Origin: Oligoflexus sp.
Lineage (GTDB): Bacteria; Bdellovibrionota_B; Oligoflexia; Oligoflexales; Oligoflexaceae
Direction of reading: 5' to 3'
NCBI GenBank assembly: GCA_030151925.1
Contig: JASLCY010000119.1
Coordinates: 1-5,884 of the forward strand
DNA length: 5,884 nt
Shown: positions 1-5,609 of the stretch, piece by piece
How positions within the stretch are numbered: position 1 is the stretch's first letter
How the letters are laid out: the number at the start of each line of letters is the position of its first letter
The notes under the pieces: model-generated
Databases searched by the model: none
What the model saw: only the letters and a program-made list of their open reading frames with translations
Told to the model about the DNA's origin: nothing
Made by a program: the position numbers and the translations under genes

Positions 1-1045
1 CGAGGAGAAGACGCGCGCCTTCGGTCTTGCCCTTCTGGATCAGGCCGAGCACGCGATCCTTCGCGGCCGGGCTGATGAGGGGACCAAATCCGGCTTTCTC
101 ATCTTTCCAGTGGCCCGGGCTCACCTTGGCAAGCTCGTCCCGGATCTCATTCACCCATTCTTTCGCCGCTCCGACCAGTACCGCGACGCTGATGGCCATG
201 CAACGCTGTCCCGCGGCGCCGACCGAGGCTCCGACGAGCGCGGAGAGCACCTGCTCCTTCGAGGCATCGGGCATTACGACCATATGGTTTTTCGCGCCGC
301 CGAAAGCCTGGACGCGTTTGAAATGCTGAGTGCCTGTGGTGTAGACGTGTTTGGCGACGGGCACGGAGCCGACGAAGGACACGGCTTTGATATCCCGATG
401 CGTGAGGAGCTGGTTCACCTGATCCTTGCCGCCGTGAACGACGTTCAAGACGCCTTTCGGGAAACCGGCCTCATGGAACAGCTCCGCGAGGCGCATCGGC
501 GTCATGGGATCCTGCTCCGAAGGTTTCAGCACGAAGGTGTTGCCGCAAGCGACCGCCATCGGGAACATCCAAAGAGGGATCATCGCCGGGAAGTTGAAAG
601 GCGTGATGCCGAGGCAAACGCCGAGCGGTTGGATGTTCGAATAGGTATCGATGCCGCGCGCCACGTTCTCGACGGTTTCCCCCATCATCAGGCTGGGGAT
701 CGTGCAGGCGTGCTCCACGATCTCGATCCCGCGCCACACGTCGCCCATCGCGTCCTGGAAGGTCTTGCCGTTCTCGCGCGCGAGGATTTCCGCCAATTCC
801 TTCTGATGGTCCTTGAGGAGCTGCTGGTATTTGAGGAAGTAGCGGGCGCGTTCAGGTACGGGAATGTCTTTCCACGTTTTAAACGCCGTCTTTGCCGAGG
901 CGACGGCCGCCTCTACCTCAGCGTGGGTCGCGAAAGGGACCTGCGCGATCACCTCCTGGTTCGAAGGATCGACGACGTCCCGATAATCCTTGGTTTGGGA
1001 AGCTGCGAACTCGCCATTGATGAAAAGGGCTACTTTCTGGGTCAT
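1..1045 (-). CDS. mmsA: Methylmalonate-semialdehyde dehydrogenase (CoA-acylating), N-terminal 348 codons, cut by left edge
   Basis: This ALDH-superfamily enzyme oxidises methylmalonate semialdehyde (valine catabolism) or malonate semialdehyde with NAD+ and CoA, giving propionyl-CoA or acetyl-CoA in the cytosol. The frame is open from ATG 1045 to the left edge; about 150 of the usual ~500 residues are missing. Visible: N-terminus [29 protein letters not shown] at about 147-162 in the cofactor domain; [12 protein letters not shown] at 250-261; and GQRCMA with catalytic Cys282. Arg105 (DVWRGIE) and Arg281, next to the nucleophile, match the two arginines that mark MMSDH among ALDHs (family knowledge from memory). 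The GAKNH motif replaces the general-base Glu region of hydrolytic ALDHs, as expected for a CoA-acylating type. AAGGAG at 1060-1055, 9 nt before the ATG, fixes the start. The 5' leader holds a cobalamin riboswitch on the same strand. Family assignment is secure; myo-inositol IolA is a close relative. Confidence 0.95.
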   Translation of the reverse strand, partial: MTQKVALFINGEFAASQTKDYRDVVDPSNQEVIAQVPFATHAEVEAAVASAKTAFKTWKDIPVPERARYFLKYQQLLKDHQKELAEILARENGKTFQDAMGDVWRGIEIVEHACTIPSLMMGETVENVARGIDTYSNIQPLGVCLGITPFNFPAMIPLWMFPMAVACGNTFVLKPSEQDPMTPMRLAELFHEAGFPKGVLNVVHGGKDQVNQLLTHRDIKAVSFVGSVPVAKHVYTTGTQHFKRVQAFGGAKNHMVVMPDASKEQVLSALVGASVGAAGQRCMAISVAVLVGAAKEWVNEIRDELAKVSPGHWKDEKAGFGPLISPAAKDRVLGLIQKGKTEGARLLL

Positions 1046-1091
1046 AAATAGGAACTCCTTGGGAAAAAAGGCAAAGGGATCCACCGCGCTT

Positions 1092-1111
1092 GCCTATCGG
1101 AAAAGACAGGC
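1092..1111 (-). other. Stem-loop in mmsA 5' leader
   Basis: A 7-bp stem (GCCTGTC with GATAGGC, one G-T pair) encloses a 6-nt loop TTTTCC. It lies about 46 nt before the mmsA start codon. No T-tract follows on the minus strand, so it is not a classic terminator. It could be part of the expression platform downstream of the riboswitch, or a simple RNA-stabilising hairpin. Its role is not known. Confidence 0.4.
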
Positions 1112-1121
1112 AAATAGCCGC

Positions 1122-1140
1122 AAAACCCCGCTGAGCGAGG
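1122..1140 (-). terminator. Possible intrinsic terminator/attenuator between leader ORF and mmsA
   Basis: Read on the minus strand, CCTCGC pairs with GCGGGG (6 bp, one T-G wobble) around a TCA loop and is followed at once by TTTT and then GCGGC. The shape is a short intrinsic terminator specific to the minus strand; the plus strand has no T-run after the hairpin. Lying after the leader ORF stop and before mmsA, it would act as an attenuator. The short stem and only four T residues make it a weak terminator at best. Confidence 0.42.
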
Positions 1141-1159
1141 AAGAAGAACTAACGATTCC

Positions 1160-1176
1160 CAAGCGGAATACGCTTG
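1160..1176 (-). other. Short perfect inverted repeat after the leader ORF stop
   Basis: CAAGCG and CGCTTG form a perfect 6-bp stem with a 5-nt loop (TATTC), starting 6 nt after the TAG stop of the 8-codon leader ORF. A ribosome on the stop codon would cover or melt its 5' arm, which would fit a role in attenuation. That role is inference only. Confidence 0.35.
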
Positions 1177-1182
1177 AAAAAG

Positions 1183-1209
1183 CTAGGTATGAGTGTACAG
1201 GCTGAACAT
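1183..1209 (-). CDS. Putative 8-codon leader peptide MFSLYTHT under the cobalamin riboswitch
   Basis: ATG at 1209-1207 starts an 8-residue reading frame, MFSLYTHT, that ends at TAG (1185-1183). It has the best ribosome binding site in the window: AGGAGG at 1220-1215, 5 nt before the ATG. This site forms the 3' arm of a hairpin just downstream of the cobalamin aptamer, which is where a riboswitch expression platform would hide a start site. The peptide resembles nothing I recognise. It has no run of one codon, so amino-acid-sensing attenuation is not suggested. It may be a regulatory upstream ORF whose translation controls mmsA, or the remnant of a former riboswitch-controlled gene. Translation is inferred from the binding site alone. 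Confidence 0.5.
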   Translation of the reverse strand: MFSLYTHT

Positions 1210-1214
1210 AATTT

Positions 1215-1236
1215 CCTCCTCGGGAGTTGAAAGGAG
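1215..1236 (-). promoter_or_regulatory. Riboswitch expression platform: hairpin sequestering the leader ORF ribosome binding site
   Basis: On the minus strand CTCCT (1236-1232) pairs perfectly with AGGAG (1220-1216) across an 11-nt loop, covering nearly all of the AGGAGG ribosome binding site of the 8-codon ORF. A shorter competing hairpin (CTCC/GGAG with a CGA-centred loop) covers the same site. The structure begins only 5 nt after the B12 box, where regulatory hairpin P13 of cobalamin riboswitches sits. I could not find a convincing kissing pair between its loop and the TGGT loop of the aptamer. Confidence 0.55.
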
Positions 1237-1241
1237 TGTTT

Positions 1242-1337
1242 GGCAGGATCTGGCTCGGCCTTACCAAAGGCCTTACAGTTGCGGGACAGCGGTGGAATTT
1301 CACCACGCTTCACTGAGCAAACACGGAGTTACAGGAA
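1242..1337 (-). ncRNA. Cobalamin (B12) riboswitch aptamer
   Basis: The minus strand carries the most conserved part of the cobalamin riboswitch: GCTGTCCCGCAACTGTAA at 1292-1275. Just before it is the GTGAAGC...GGTG...ATTCC...GC hairpin (1313-1290). The B12 box follows at 1255-1242, here AGCCAGATCCTGCC. Between core and box is a compact perfect stem, GGCCTT/AAGGCC, with a TGGT loop. The 5' side CGTTCCTGTAACTC matches the GGTCCTGTGAGTT start of enterobacterial btuB leaders. The aptamer is short, lacking the long peripheral arms of btuB-type switches, and its B12 box looks one base shorter than AGCCAGATACCTGCC. Cobalamin riboswitches usually lower expression when B12 binds. The aptamer points toward mmsA and away from queH. 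Identification rests on recalled consensus; the exact ends are approximate. Confidence 0.9.
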
Positions 1338-1342
1338 CGATA

Positions 1343-1371
1343 ATTATAAAATGCGAGTCTGATTGCAATTC
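1343..1371 (-). promoter_or_regulatory. Candidate sigma-70 promoter for the riboswitch-mmsA transcript
   Basis: A perfect TATAAT lies on the minus strand at 1348-1343. Transcription would start near 1337-1335, at the 5' edge of the cobalamin aptamer, as expected for a riboswitch transcript. The -35 region is weak: GAATTG at 1371-1366 has 17-bp spacing but few consensus matches, and TTGCAA at 1368-1363 is closer in sequence but only 14 bp away. On the plus strand the same AT-rich patch reads TATAAA (1345-1350) and could serve as a -10 for queH. No good -35 is visible for that direction. Confidence 0.6.
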
Positions 1372-1400
1372 CGTATTTTGGCATGACAAAAGGAACACAT

Positions 1401-2045
1401 ATGACCGATAAAAAAGTCCTACTTCACTCGTGCTGCGCGCCCTGCTCCGGTGAGGTCATCGAAACGATGCACAAGCAGGGCCTTGATATAACCGTGTATT
1501 TCTACAACCCTAACATCCACCCTAAAAAGGAATACCTGCTGCGCAAGGAGGAGAACATCCGTTTTGCGGAGAAGATGGGGATACCTTTTATCGATGCTGA
1601 TTATGACGTGGATAACTGGTTCGAACGCACCCAAGGCATGGAGCACGAGCCGGAAAAAGGCATACGCTGCTCGGCCTGCTTCGACATGCGTTTCGAGAAG
1701 ACCGCGGAATACGCCCATGAGCACGGCTTCACGATCTTCACGAGCTGCCTGGGCATCTCGCGCTGGAAGGATATGGATCAGATCAACAACTGCGGGGTGA
1801 AAGCCGCCAGCCGTTATCCCGGGCTTGAATACTGGACCTTCAACTGGCGCAAGAACGGTGGCGCCGCGCGCATGTATGAGATCGCCAAACGGGAGAACTT
1901 CTATAAGCAGGAATACTGCGGCTGCGTATATTCGCTGCGCGATACCAATGCCTGGCGCGTATCCCGCGGCCGCCCCATGATCCATATAGGCGTCGAGCAT
2001 TACTCGCAGGAGAACTCGCCGGATCCTCAGCGCCTCGAGGATTGA
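1401..2045 (+). CDS. queH: Epoxyqueuosine reductase QueH (cobalamin-independent)
   Basis: QueH removes the epoxide of epoxyqueuosine at the wobble base of tRNAs with GUN anticodons, the last step of queuosine synthesis. It is an iron-sulfur enzyme that replaces cobalamin-dependent QueG. The 214-residue protein shows the family pattern: HSCCAPCSG near the N-terminus (Cys11, Cys12, Cys15), [17 protein letters not shown] at 36-52, [14 protein letters not shown] with Cys90 and Cys93, [12 protein letters not shown] at 113-124, and [13 protein letters not shown] with Cys173 and Cys175. These cysteines are the likely cluster and metal ligands. I chose ATG 1401 because AAGGA lies about 7 nt upstream and the conserved part starts right after it. 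An in-frame ATG at 1383 lacks such a site and would add six residues. The 3' end overlaps the convergent hydrolase gene by 19 bp. The gene is divergent from the B12-riboswitch-controlled mmsA. Confidence 0.95.
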   Translation: MTDKKVLLHSCCAPCSGEVIETMHKQGLDITVYFYNPNIHPKKEYLLRKEENIRFAEKMGIPFIDADYDVDNWFERTQGMEHEPEKGIRCSACFDMRFEKTAEYAHEHGFTIFTSCLGISRWKDMDQINNCGVKAASRYPGLEYWTFNWRKNGGAARMYEIAKRENFYKQEYCGCVYSLRDTNAWRVSRGRPMIHIGVEHYSQENSPDPQRLED

Positions 2046-2911
2046 GGCGATGACCGGGCGAAGAACTCGCGTATATCCTGAATCAGCTCGCTCGCCTTTT
2101 CATGCGGGAGCCAATGGGTGGCATCGGGATAACGCTTGATCTCGAGATTCCTCACCCAAGCGTCGAGACCCGCGAGGTTATTGAGGGAGAGGTTCGCATC
2201 CTGCTCGCCCCACGCGACCAGCGTCGGGACGTCGGTCGGCGGCAGGGCCTTGAAATCCTCCATCTGCGGTAGGTTCGCTTGGTAATAGGCCAGAGGATAT
2301 TTGAGCCCGCGGCGCCATGCTTTTATATAGCCCTCCTGCTCATCGTCCGTGAACGGGACGAGGCTGGCCTGGAACATGCCTTCCCTGAGCAGCTTAAACC
2401 TGCCCATCCTAAGCGCCCAAGGCGCCCAGAACCTGCGAAACATATGCGTATACCGCCCTTTCTTCATCTGATCGGGATCGGATACGTAGAGCTTCGCGTA
2501 GATTTGGGGATGCGGCGCGTTCATGATAACCGCTTTGGTAAAGGTCTGAGGATAGCGGCTGATCGCGTCCCACGCGATGATCCCGCCCCAATCATGGGCC
2601 ACGAGGTAGGCTTCCTGGTGGCCTAAGGCCCTCACGAGCTCGAGCAGATCATCGCTCAGGGCGTGCAGGCGATAGGCCTTGATCGAGCGCGGTTTGCTGC
2701 TGAGGTTATAGCCGCGCAGATCGAGGGCGACCGTGTGATAATCTCCGCCCAAGGCCCCGAGGTATTTCGCCCACATGCCGGCATAACAAGGGAAACCGTG
2801 AACCATTAGGACGAGCCGCGGCTGTCCGGCCCCGGCTTCGAGGATTTGCAGCGTCTGGCCGTCAGCCTGGATCCGACGAGCGCCGATGGAAATGGTTTGA
2901 CGGTCACTCAT
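2027..2911 (-). CDS. Alpha/beta hydrolase of epoxide-hydrolase type
   Basis: This 294-residue soluble alpha/beta-fold hydrolase has no signal peptide. HGFP at 38-41 matches the oxyanion-hole motif of epoxide hydrolases and haloalkane dehalogenases. HDWGG at 106-110 gives Asp107 as nucleophile instead of the Ser of esterases. WGEQD at 234-238 offers an acid (Asp238) and DATHW at 263-267 the catalytic His266. In the cap, Tyr209/Tyr210 of AYYQAN lie where epoxide hydrolases keep a ring-opening tyrosine, and Tyr154 could be the second. Epoxide hydrolysis to a diol is therefore likelier than ester hydrolysis or dehalogenation, but the substrate is unknown. The start is supported by AAGGA at 2923-2919, 7 nt before the ATG. 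The gene is divergent from the desaturase-flavoprotein operon, so its substrate may be an oxidised lipid from that pathway (inference). The extreme C-terminus (about 286-294) is Ser/Arg-rich and probably disordered. Confidence 0.85.
   Translation of the reverse strand: MSDRQTISIGARRIQADGQTLQILEAGAGQPRLVLMVHGFPCYAGMWAKYLGALGGDYHTVALDLRGYNLSSKPRSIKAYRLHALSDDLLELVRALGHQEAYLVAHDWGGIIAWDAISRYPQTFTKAVIMNAPHPQIYAKLYVSDPDQMKKGRYTHMFRRFWAPWALRMGRFKLLREGMFQASLVPFTDDEQEGYIKAWRRGLKYPLAYYQANLPQMEDFKALPPTDVPTLVAWGEQDANLSLNNLAGLDAWVRNLEIKRYPDATHWLPHEKASELIQDIREFFARSSPQSSRR
2031..2049. repeat. GC-rich inverted repeat at the convergent gene junction
   Basis: CGCCTC and GAGGCG form a perfect 6-bp dyad with a 7-nt loop, spanning the queH stop codon and the last codons of the convergent hydrolase. 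No T-tract follows on either strand, so it is not a standard intrinsic terminator. A hairpin here could protect both mRNA 3' ends or pause polymerase. Confidence 0.45.
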
Positions 2912-2935
2912 GTTTAAATCCTTAATGTTTTATCC

Positions 2936-2987
2936 AAAACTATCAGGCTCTTAGATAGCTTTCAAGACCCCATCCCCGGCCTTGAAA
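2936..2987. promoter_or_regulatory. Two adjacent inverted repeats in the divergent hydrolase/desaturase intergenic region
   Basis: Two imperfect dyads lie side by side and share TTT at 2960-2962. The first pairs AAAACTATC (2936-2944) with GATAGCTTT (2954-2962) across 9 nt. The second pairs TTTCAAGACC (2960-2969) with GGCCTTGAAA (2978-2987) across 8 nt. Each has one mismatch, and in minus-strand RNA both become G-U pairs, so both arms would pair fully in a hydrolase 5' leader. They could equally be protein operators: a weak minus-strand promoter (TTGAAA 2965-2960, GATAGT 2944-2939, 15-bp spacer) lies inside the first dyad. No known regulator motif is recognised. Confidence 0.45.
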
Positions 2988-2996
2988 CGAAAGTGC

Positions 2997-3025
2997 TTGA
3001 TCTTTTTTGACGCACCTCTTATACA
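2997..3025 (+). promoter_or_regulatory. Candidate promoter for the desaturase-flavoprotein operon
   Basis: TTGATC at 2997-3002 and TATACA at 3020-3025 are separated by exactly 17 bp, each matching four of six sigma-70 consensus bases. Transcription would start near 3032, giving a leader of about 40 nt before the ATG at 3073. A perfect TTGACA at 3033-3038 is also present, but I see no reasonable -10 box 16-18 bp downstream (the 17-bp position reads ACGGAT). The choice between the two is open. Confidence 0.4.
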
Positions 3026-3072
3026 GCGAATGTTGACAGTGCTTACATTCTGCAAACGGATCGAGAGGCCTT

Positions 3073-4266
3073 ATGAAAACCCCAGCCCGCGCCTTCTGCA
3101 TCTCCCCTCGAGAGTCGTCCCCGGTCATGGGACAGCCTGCGGCGCAGGAGGAGACGCAGGACCTGCAGAAGATGCTGATACGCAAAGCGGCCTACGAAAA
3201 ATTCTCAATCGAGATGATGCGCTCTGAATATATGATGGAGCTGGCCCGCAACAACCGCGCCTATCGTCACGTCTTGCGGTTCGCGGTGCACTGCCTCGGG
3301 TTCACCGCCTTCCTGGTCGCCATCAAGCAGTGCTTCGCGTTGAGCGTGTGGCTCGGTCTCGCGGCTTTTCCCGCCTATGTCTACGCCCAGGGTTTCCTGA
3401 TCGCCGGTTTCATGATCCATTCGCACGAGTTGAGCCATAACCAAATCAAATCGAGGAAATTGAACGATGCCCTCGGCGTGCTCAGCGCGCTCGTCAGCTA
3501 CATCAACTTCTATAGCTTTCAACGGGCGCATCGACTGCACCATCGTTTTATCGGGAACGTCGACGCGCCGGAAGCCGGGGCTCCCGTCTCCCTCTCGGGC
3601 CAGAAGAGGATTCTCGACGAAGACAAGCTCTACCGATTGATGGGCCGGCTCTACGATAAATCCAAAATACTCTGGTATCTCTCGTCCTGGCCGCTGTTCA
3701 TCGGCTACGGTGATTATAACAGCTGGCTCCTGCCGTTTCGGAGCGGGGGGAAGTTCGAGAAGAAGAGCCTGGCGGTCTTCGTCCTGTTCGCAACAGTCAA
3801 CGTCGCGCTAGCAGGTCTTTTTCCGCTGCAATTCACGTTCCTCTATCTCCTGCCGGTCTTGACGGGCGGCAACGCTATACTCGCGATCACCTTCATGCAC
3901 CATGCTCACGAGGATTCGGTGTTTTTCAGCGAGAAGCATCACAACGTCTTCAATACCATCATGGCGACGACCGACCGCGACTTCGGCCCTTTCATCAACC
4001 TCTTCATGATGAACAACGGCTACCACATCCCCCATCACCTCAATCCCCGCATCGCGTGGTACGATCTGAAGCGGGCCAACGCCTATCTGCGCAGCCGAAT
4101 GCCCGAGGGTTTGACCTACAACTTCTATCCGCAAAGCCGTTTCTTTCGTGATCTCTTCAACGGCTTCTATGAAAAAAGGCTCGACCGGGACTACGAGTTC
4201 TATCAGCTGAAGTTCATCAGCGGCGAAGCGAGCCGACCCTCGTCCAGCGTCGGAGGTCACGCATGA
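3073..4266 (+). CDS. FAD2-like membrane fatty acid desaturase
   Basis: This integral membrane diiron enzyme of the fatty-acid desaturase superfamily inserts double bonds, or in diverged members triple bonds, hydroxyls or epoxides, into acyl chains. Of 397 residues, the three histidine boxes are HELSH (118-122), HRLHH (153-157) and HIPHH (318-322). HHAHED (276-281) and ATTDRDFG (298-305) match the QHTHP and ATVDRDYG positions of plant/bacterial delta-12 (FAD2) enzymes, and QG at 106-107 precedes box 1 as in that family. Hydrophobic segments lie near 68-88, 93-115, 198-213, 232-249 and 251-274. The ATG at 3073 has only GAGAGG 4 nt upstream; ATGs at 3127 or 3172 (GCAGGA about 10 nt upstream) are possible, since the first ~33 residues look unconserved. 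It overlaps the next gene by 4 bp (ATGA), so translation is probably coupled. Substrate and regiochemistry are unknown. Confidence 0.88.
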   Translation: MKTPARAFCISPRESSPVMGQPAAQEETQDLQKMLIRKAAYEKFSIEMMRSEYMMELARNNRAYRHVLRFAVHCLGFTAFLVAIKQCFALSVWLGLAAFPAYVYAQGFLIAGFMIHSHELSHNQIKSRKLNDALGVLSALVSYINFYSFQRAHRLHHRFIGNVDAPEAGAPVSLSGQKRILDEDKLYRLMGRLYDKSKILWYLSSWPLFIGYGDYNSWLLPFRSGGKFEKKSLAVFVLFATVNVALAGLFPLQFTFLYLLPVLTGGNAILAITFMHHAHEDSVFFSEKHHNVFNTIMATTDRDFGPFINLFMMNNGYHIPHHLNPRIAWYDLKRANAYLRSRMPEGLTYNFYPQSRFFRDLFNGFYEKRLDRDYEFYQLKFISGEASRPSSSVGGHA

Positions 4267-5606
4267 AGTACCAGCATATCGTCATCTGCGGAGGTGGTTT
4301 TTCGGGTTCGATAGCGGCTCTCGTCAGCGCGCGATTCGCCGCGAGGGTGACGGTCCTCGAACGTTATCCCGATGCGGAAGCTTCAGGCTACGCCGGCACT
4401 CCCCAATCGCATCATGTGCATATCATGCTGAAGCATGGGCAGAGGATACTCGACAAGCTCGTCCCGGGCCTCCTGAAAGATCTCGAAGCGCAGGGCGCGC
4501 GTGAGGCCGACTGGGCGGAAAACACGGTTTGGAGCGGTTCAGGCGGCACGGCTCCACATTATCGGTCAGGCCTCAGGTCGCTGCTCTTCAGCCGCAAGCT
4601 GGTCGAGCGCCTGCTCCGCGAACGCATTGACGCCTTGAATAATGTCGAGGTGGTAGCGGCGCTCGTCACTCATATCGAGTTCGAGGACGGCCGCGCTCGG
4701 GCGATAGGCCTCAAGAACGGCGAACGGATCGAAGGATTCGATCTCTGCATCGAAGCGCGGGGTCGCACCTCGCAGCTCAGGGAAGCGTTAGAAGTCCATG
4801 TCGGCAAGATTCCGGAAGACCGCATCGAGAATACCCTCCGCTACGCGACCACTGTCGTCGACCATGATTTCGGCGCTGACGGCATCCTCCAGCACTATCG
4901 CCAGGCGAATTCCCAGGATGCGCCTTTGGGCTATTATGCTTCTTATGCCGAAGGCAACCGGGTTATATTCACCTCGGTCGACTATCACGGCAAGATCGCC
5001 AAACCTTTCGAGCAGTTGAAGGAGCATCCCTTCATCCGCGGTAAGACGCTAGGGGCAATCCACGTTTTCTCGAAGCTTCACAACCATCGCATTCGGTACG
5101 GCGAAGCCAAGAGTTGGATCGACAACCTGGTGGTGATCGGCGACGCCGTCTGTCGCCTTAATCCCGTCTACGGCCAGGGCCTGACCATTTGCCTCGAGCA
5201 AGTCGATATTCTGGCGAAGGCTCTCGGGGCGCCCGGCGCCTTGCGAACGCATAAGGTGCAGAAGTCCATCGACCAAACCCTTGCCGGCCCCTGGAGCATG
5301 GTGAAGATTGATGAGATGCGCTCGACCCGCGCCTCGCCCAACCGCTTCTATCGAGCCGTGCATAGGATGCTTGATTTCATCGGGAACGCCACGGTCACCG
5401 ACCAAAAGCTTAACCGGATATCCCTGGGTCTCCTGCACAAGGTCGAGTCGCCCCTGATCTTTCTCCGTCCCGACCATCTGCTTCGCATCGCGGTCGGCAA
5501 CATCCGCTATCTATGGCGGCGGCATGAACGGTCCAAACTCGAAGAAAAGAACAATTTACGAGGCCGCGAGCCGCTGGCCGTCAACGCGATTTCGGAGGTA
5601 TCTTAA
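4263..5606 (+). CDS. FAD-dependent monooxygenase-like oxidoreductase
   Basis: The 447-residue flavoprotein has a p-hydroxybenzoate-hydroxylase-like fold. An N-terminal Rossmann motif, GGGFSG (10-15), binds ADP, and Glu33 of VLERYP ends strand 2. SRKLVERLLRERI at 110-122 matches the conserved sR-x-LE-x-xLR helix. EARGRTS (164-170) stands where ADGRxS/ASGRxS is usual, with Arg166 in place of Asp/Ser. GDAVCRLNPVYGQGLT (293-308) is the second FAD motif. QSHHVHIMLKHGQ (48-60) and the C-terminal helical tail fit the group annotated as 2-polyprenyl-6-methoxyphenol-hydroxylase-like oxidoreductases, near squalene-epoxidase-type enzymes. It lacks obvious halogenase motifs. GGAGG at 4252-4256, 6 nt before the ATG, and the ATGA overlap support this start. 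Lying between two desaturases, it probably hydroxylates or epoxidises an unsaturated lipid, or reduces a double bond (inference). Confidence 0.85.
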   Translation: MKYQHIVICGGGFSGSIAALVSARFAARVTVLERYPDAEASGYAGTPQSHHVHIMLKHGQRILDKLVPGLLKDLEAQGAREADWAENTVWSGSGGTAPHYRSGLRSLLFSRKLVERLLRERIDALNNVEVVAALVTHIEFEDGRARAIGLKNGERIEGFDLCIEARGRTSQLREALEVHVGKIPEDRIENTLRYATTVVDHDFGADGILQHYRQANSQDAPLGYYASYAEGNRVIFTSVDYHGKIAKPFEQLKEHPFIRGKTLGAIHVFSKLHNHRIRYGEAKSWIDNLVVIGDAVCRLNPVYGQGLTICLEQVDILAKALGAPGALRTHKVQKSIDQTLAGPWSMVKIDEMRSTRASPNRFYRAVHRMLDFIGNATVTDQKLNRISLGLLHKVESPLIFLRPDHLLRIAVGNIRYLWRRHERSKLEEKNNLRGREPLAVNAISEVS

Positions 5607-5609
5607 AGG

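Noticed and set aside
110..1051. A 313-codon plus-strand open frame opposite mmsA
   Set aside because: It is the antisense shadow of a clear dehydrogenase gene, has Arg/His/Asp-rich composition typical of GC-rich antisense frames, and has no recognisable domain.
1046..1209. Leader ORF frame extended past its TAG up to a TGA overlapping the mmsA start
   Set aside because: Apart from the single TAG the frame stays open to the mmsA ATGA, but the translated stretch resembles no protein I know, has no sign of stop-codon readthrough, and passes through the hairpins.
1094..1306. A 70-codon minus-strand frame across the leader region
   Set aside because: It runs through the cobalamin aptamer core and the leader hairpins, has no ribosome binding site, and is better explained by the structured RNA.
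1275..1340. Direct control of queH by the cobalamin riboswitch
   Set aside because: It would fit the biology of a B12-independent enzyme, but the conserved core reads correctly only on the minus strand, which is transcribed away from queH.
1419..2000. A 193-codon minus-strand frame opposite queH
   Set aside because: It is the antisense shadow of a strongly conserved gene, with no ribosome binding site and no domain.
2031..2049. Bidirectional intrinsic terminator between queH and the hydrolase
   Set aside because: The dyad is real but no T-tract follows it on either strand, so I list it only as an inverted repeat.
3033..3061. Strong promoter based on the perfect TTGACA at 3033
   Set aside because: The region 16-18 bp downstream (ACGGAT) does not resemble a -10 box, so I preferred TTGATC/TATACA just upstream.
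3808..4260. A 150-codon minus-strand frame inside the first desaturase
   Set aside because: It is antisense to the histidine-box region; its composition reflects the opposite codons and nothing supports its expression.
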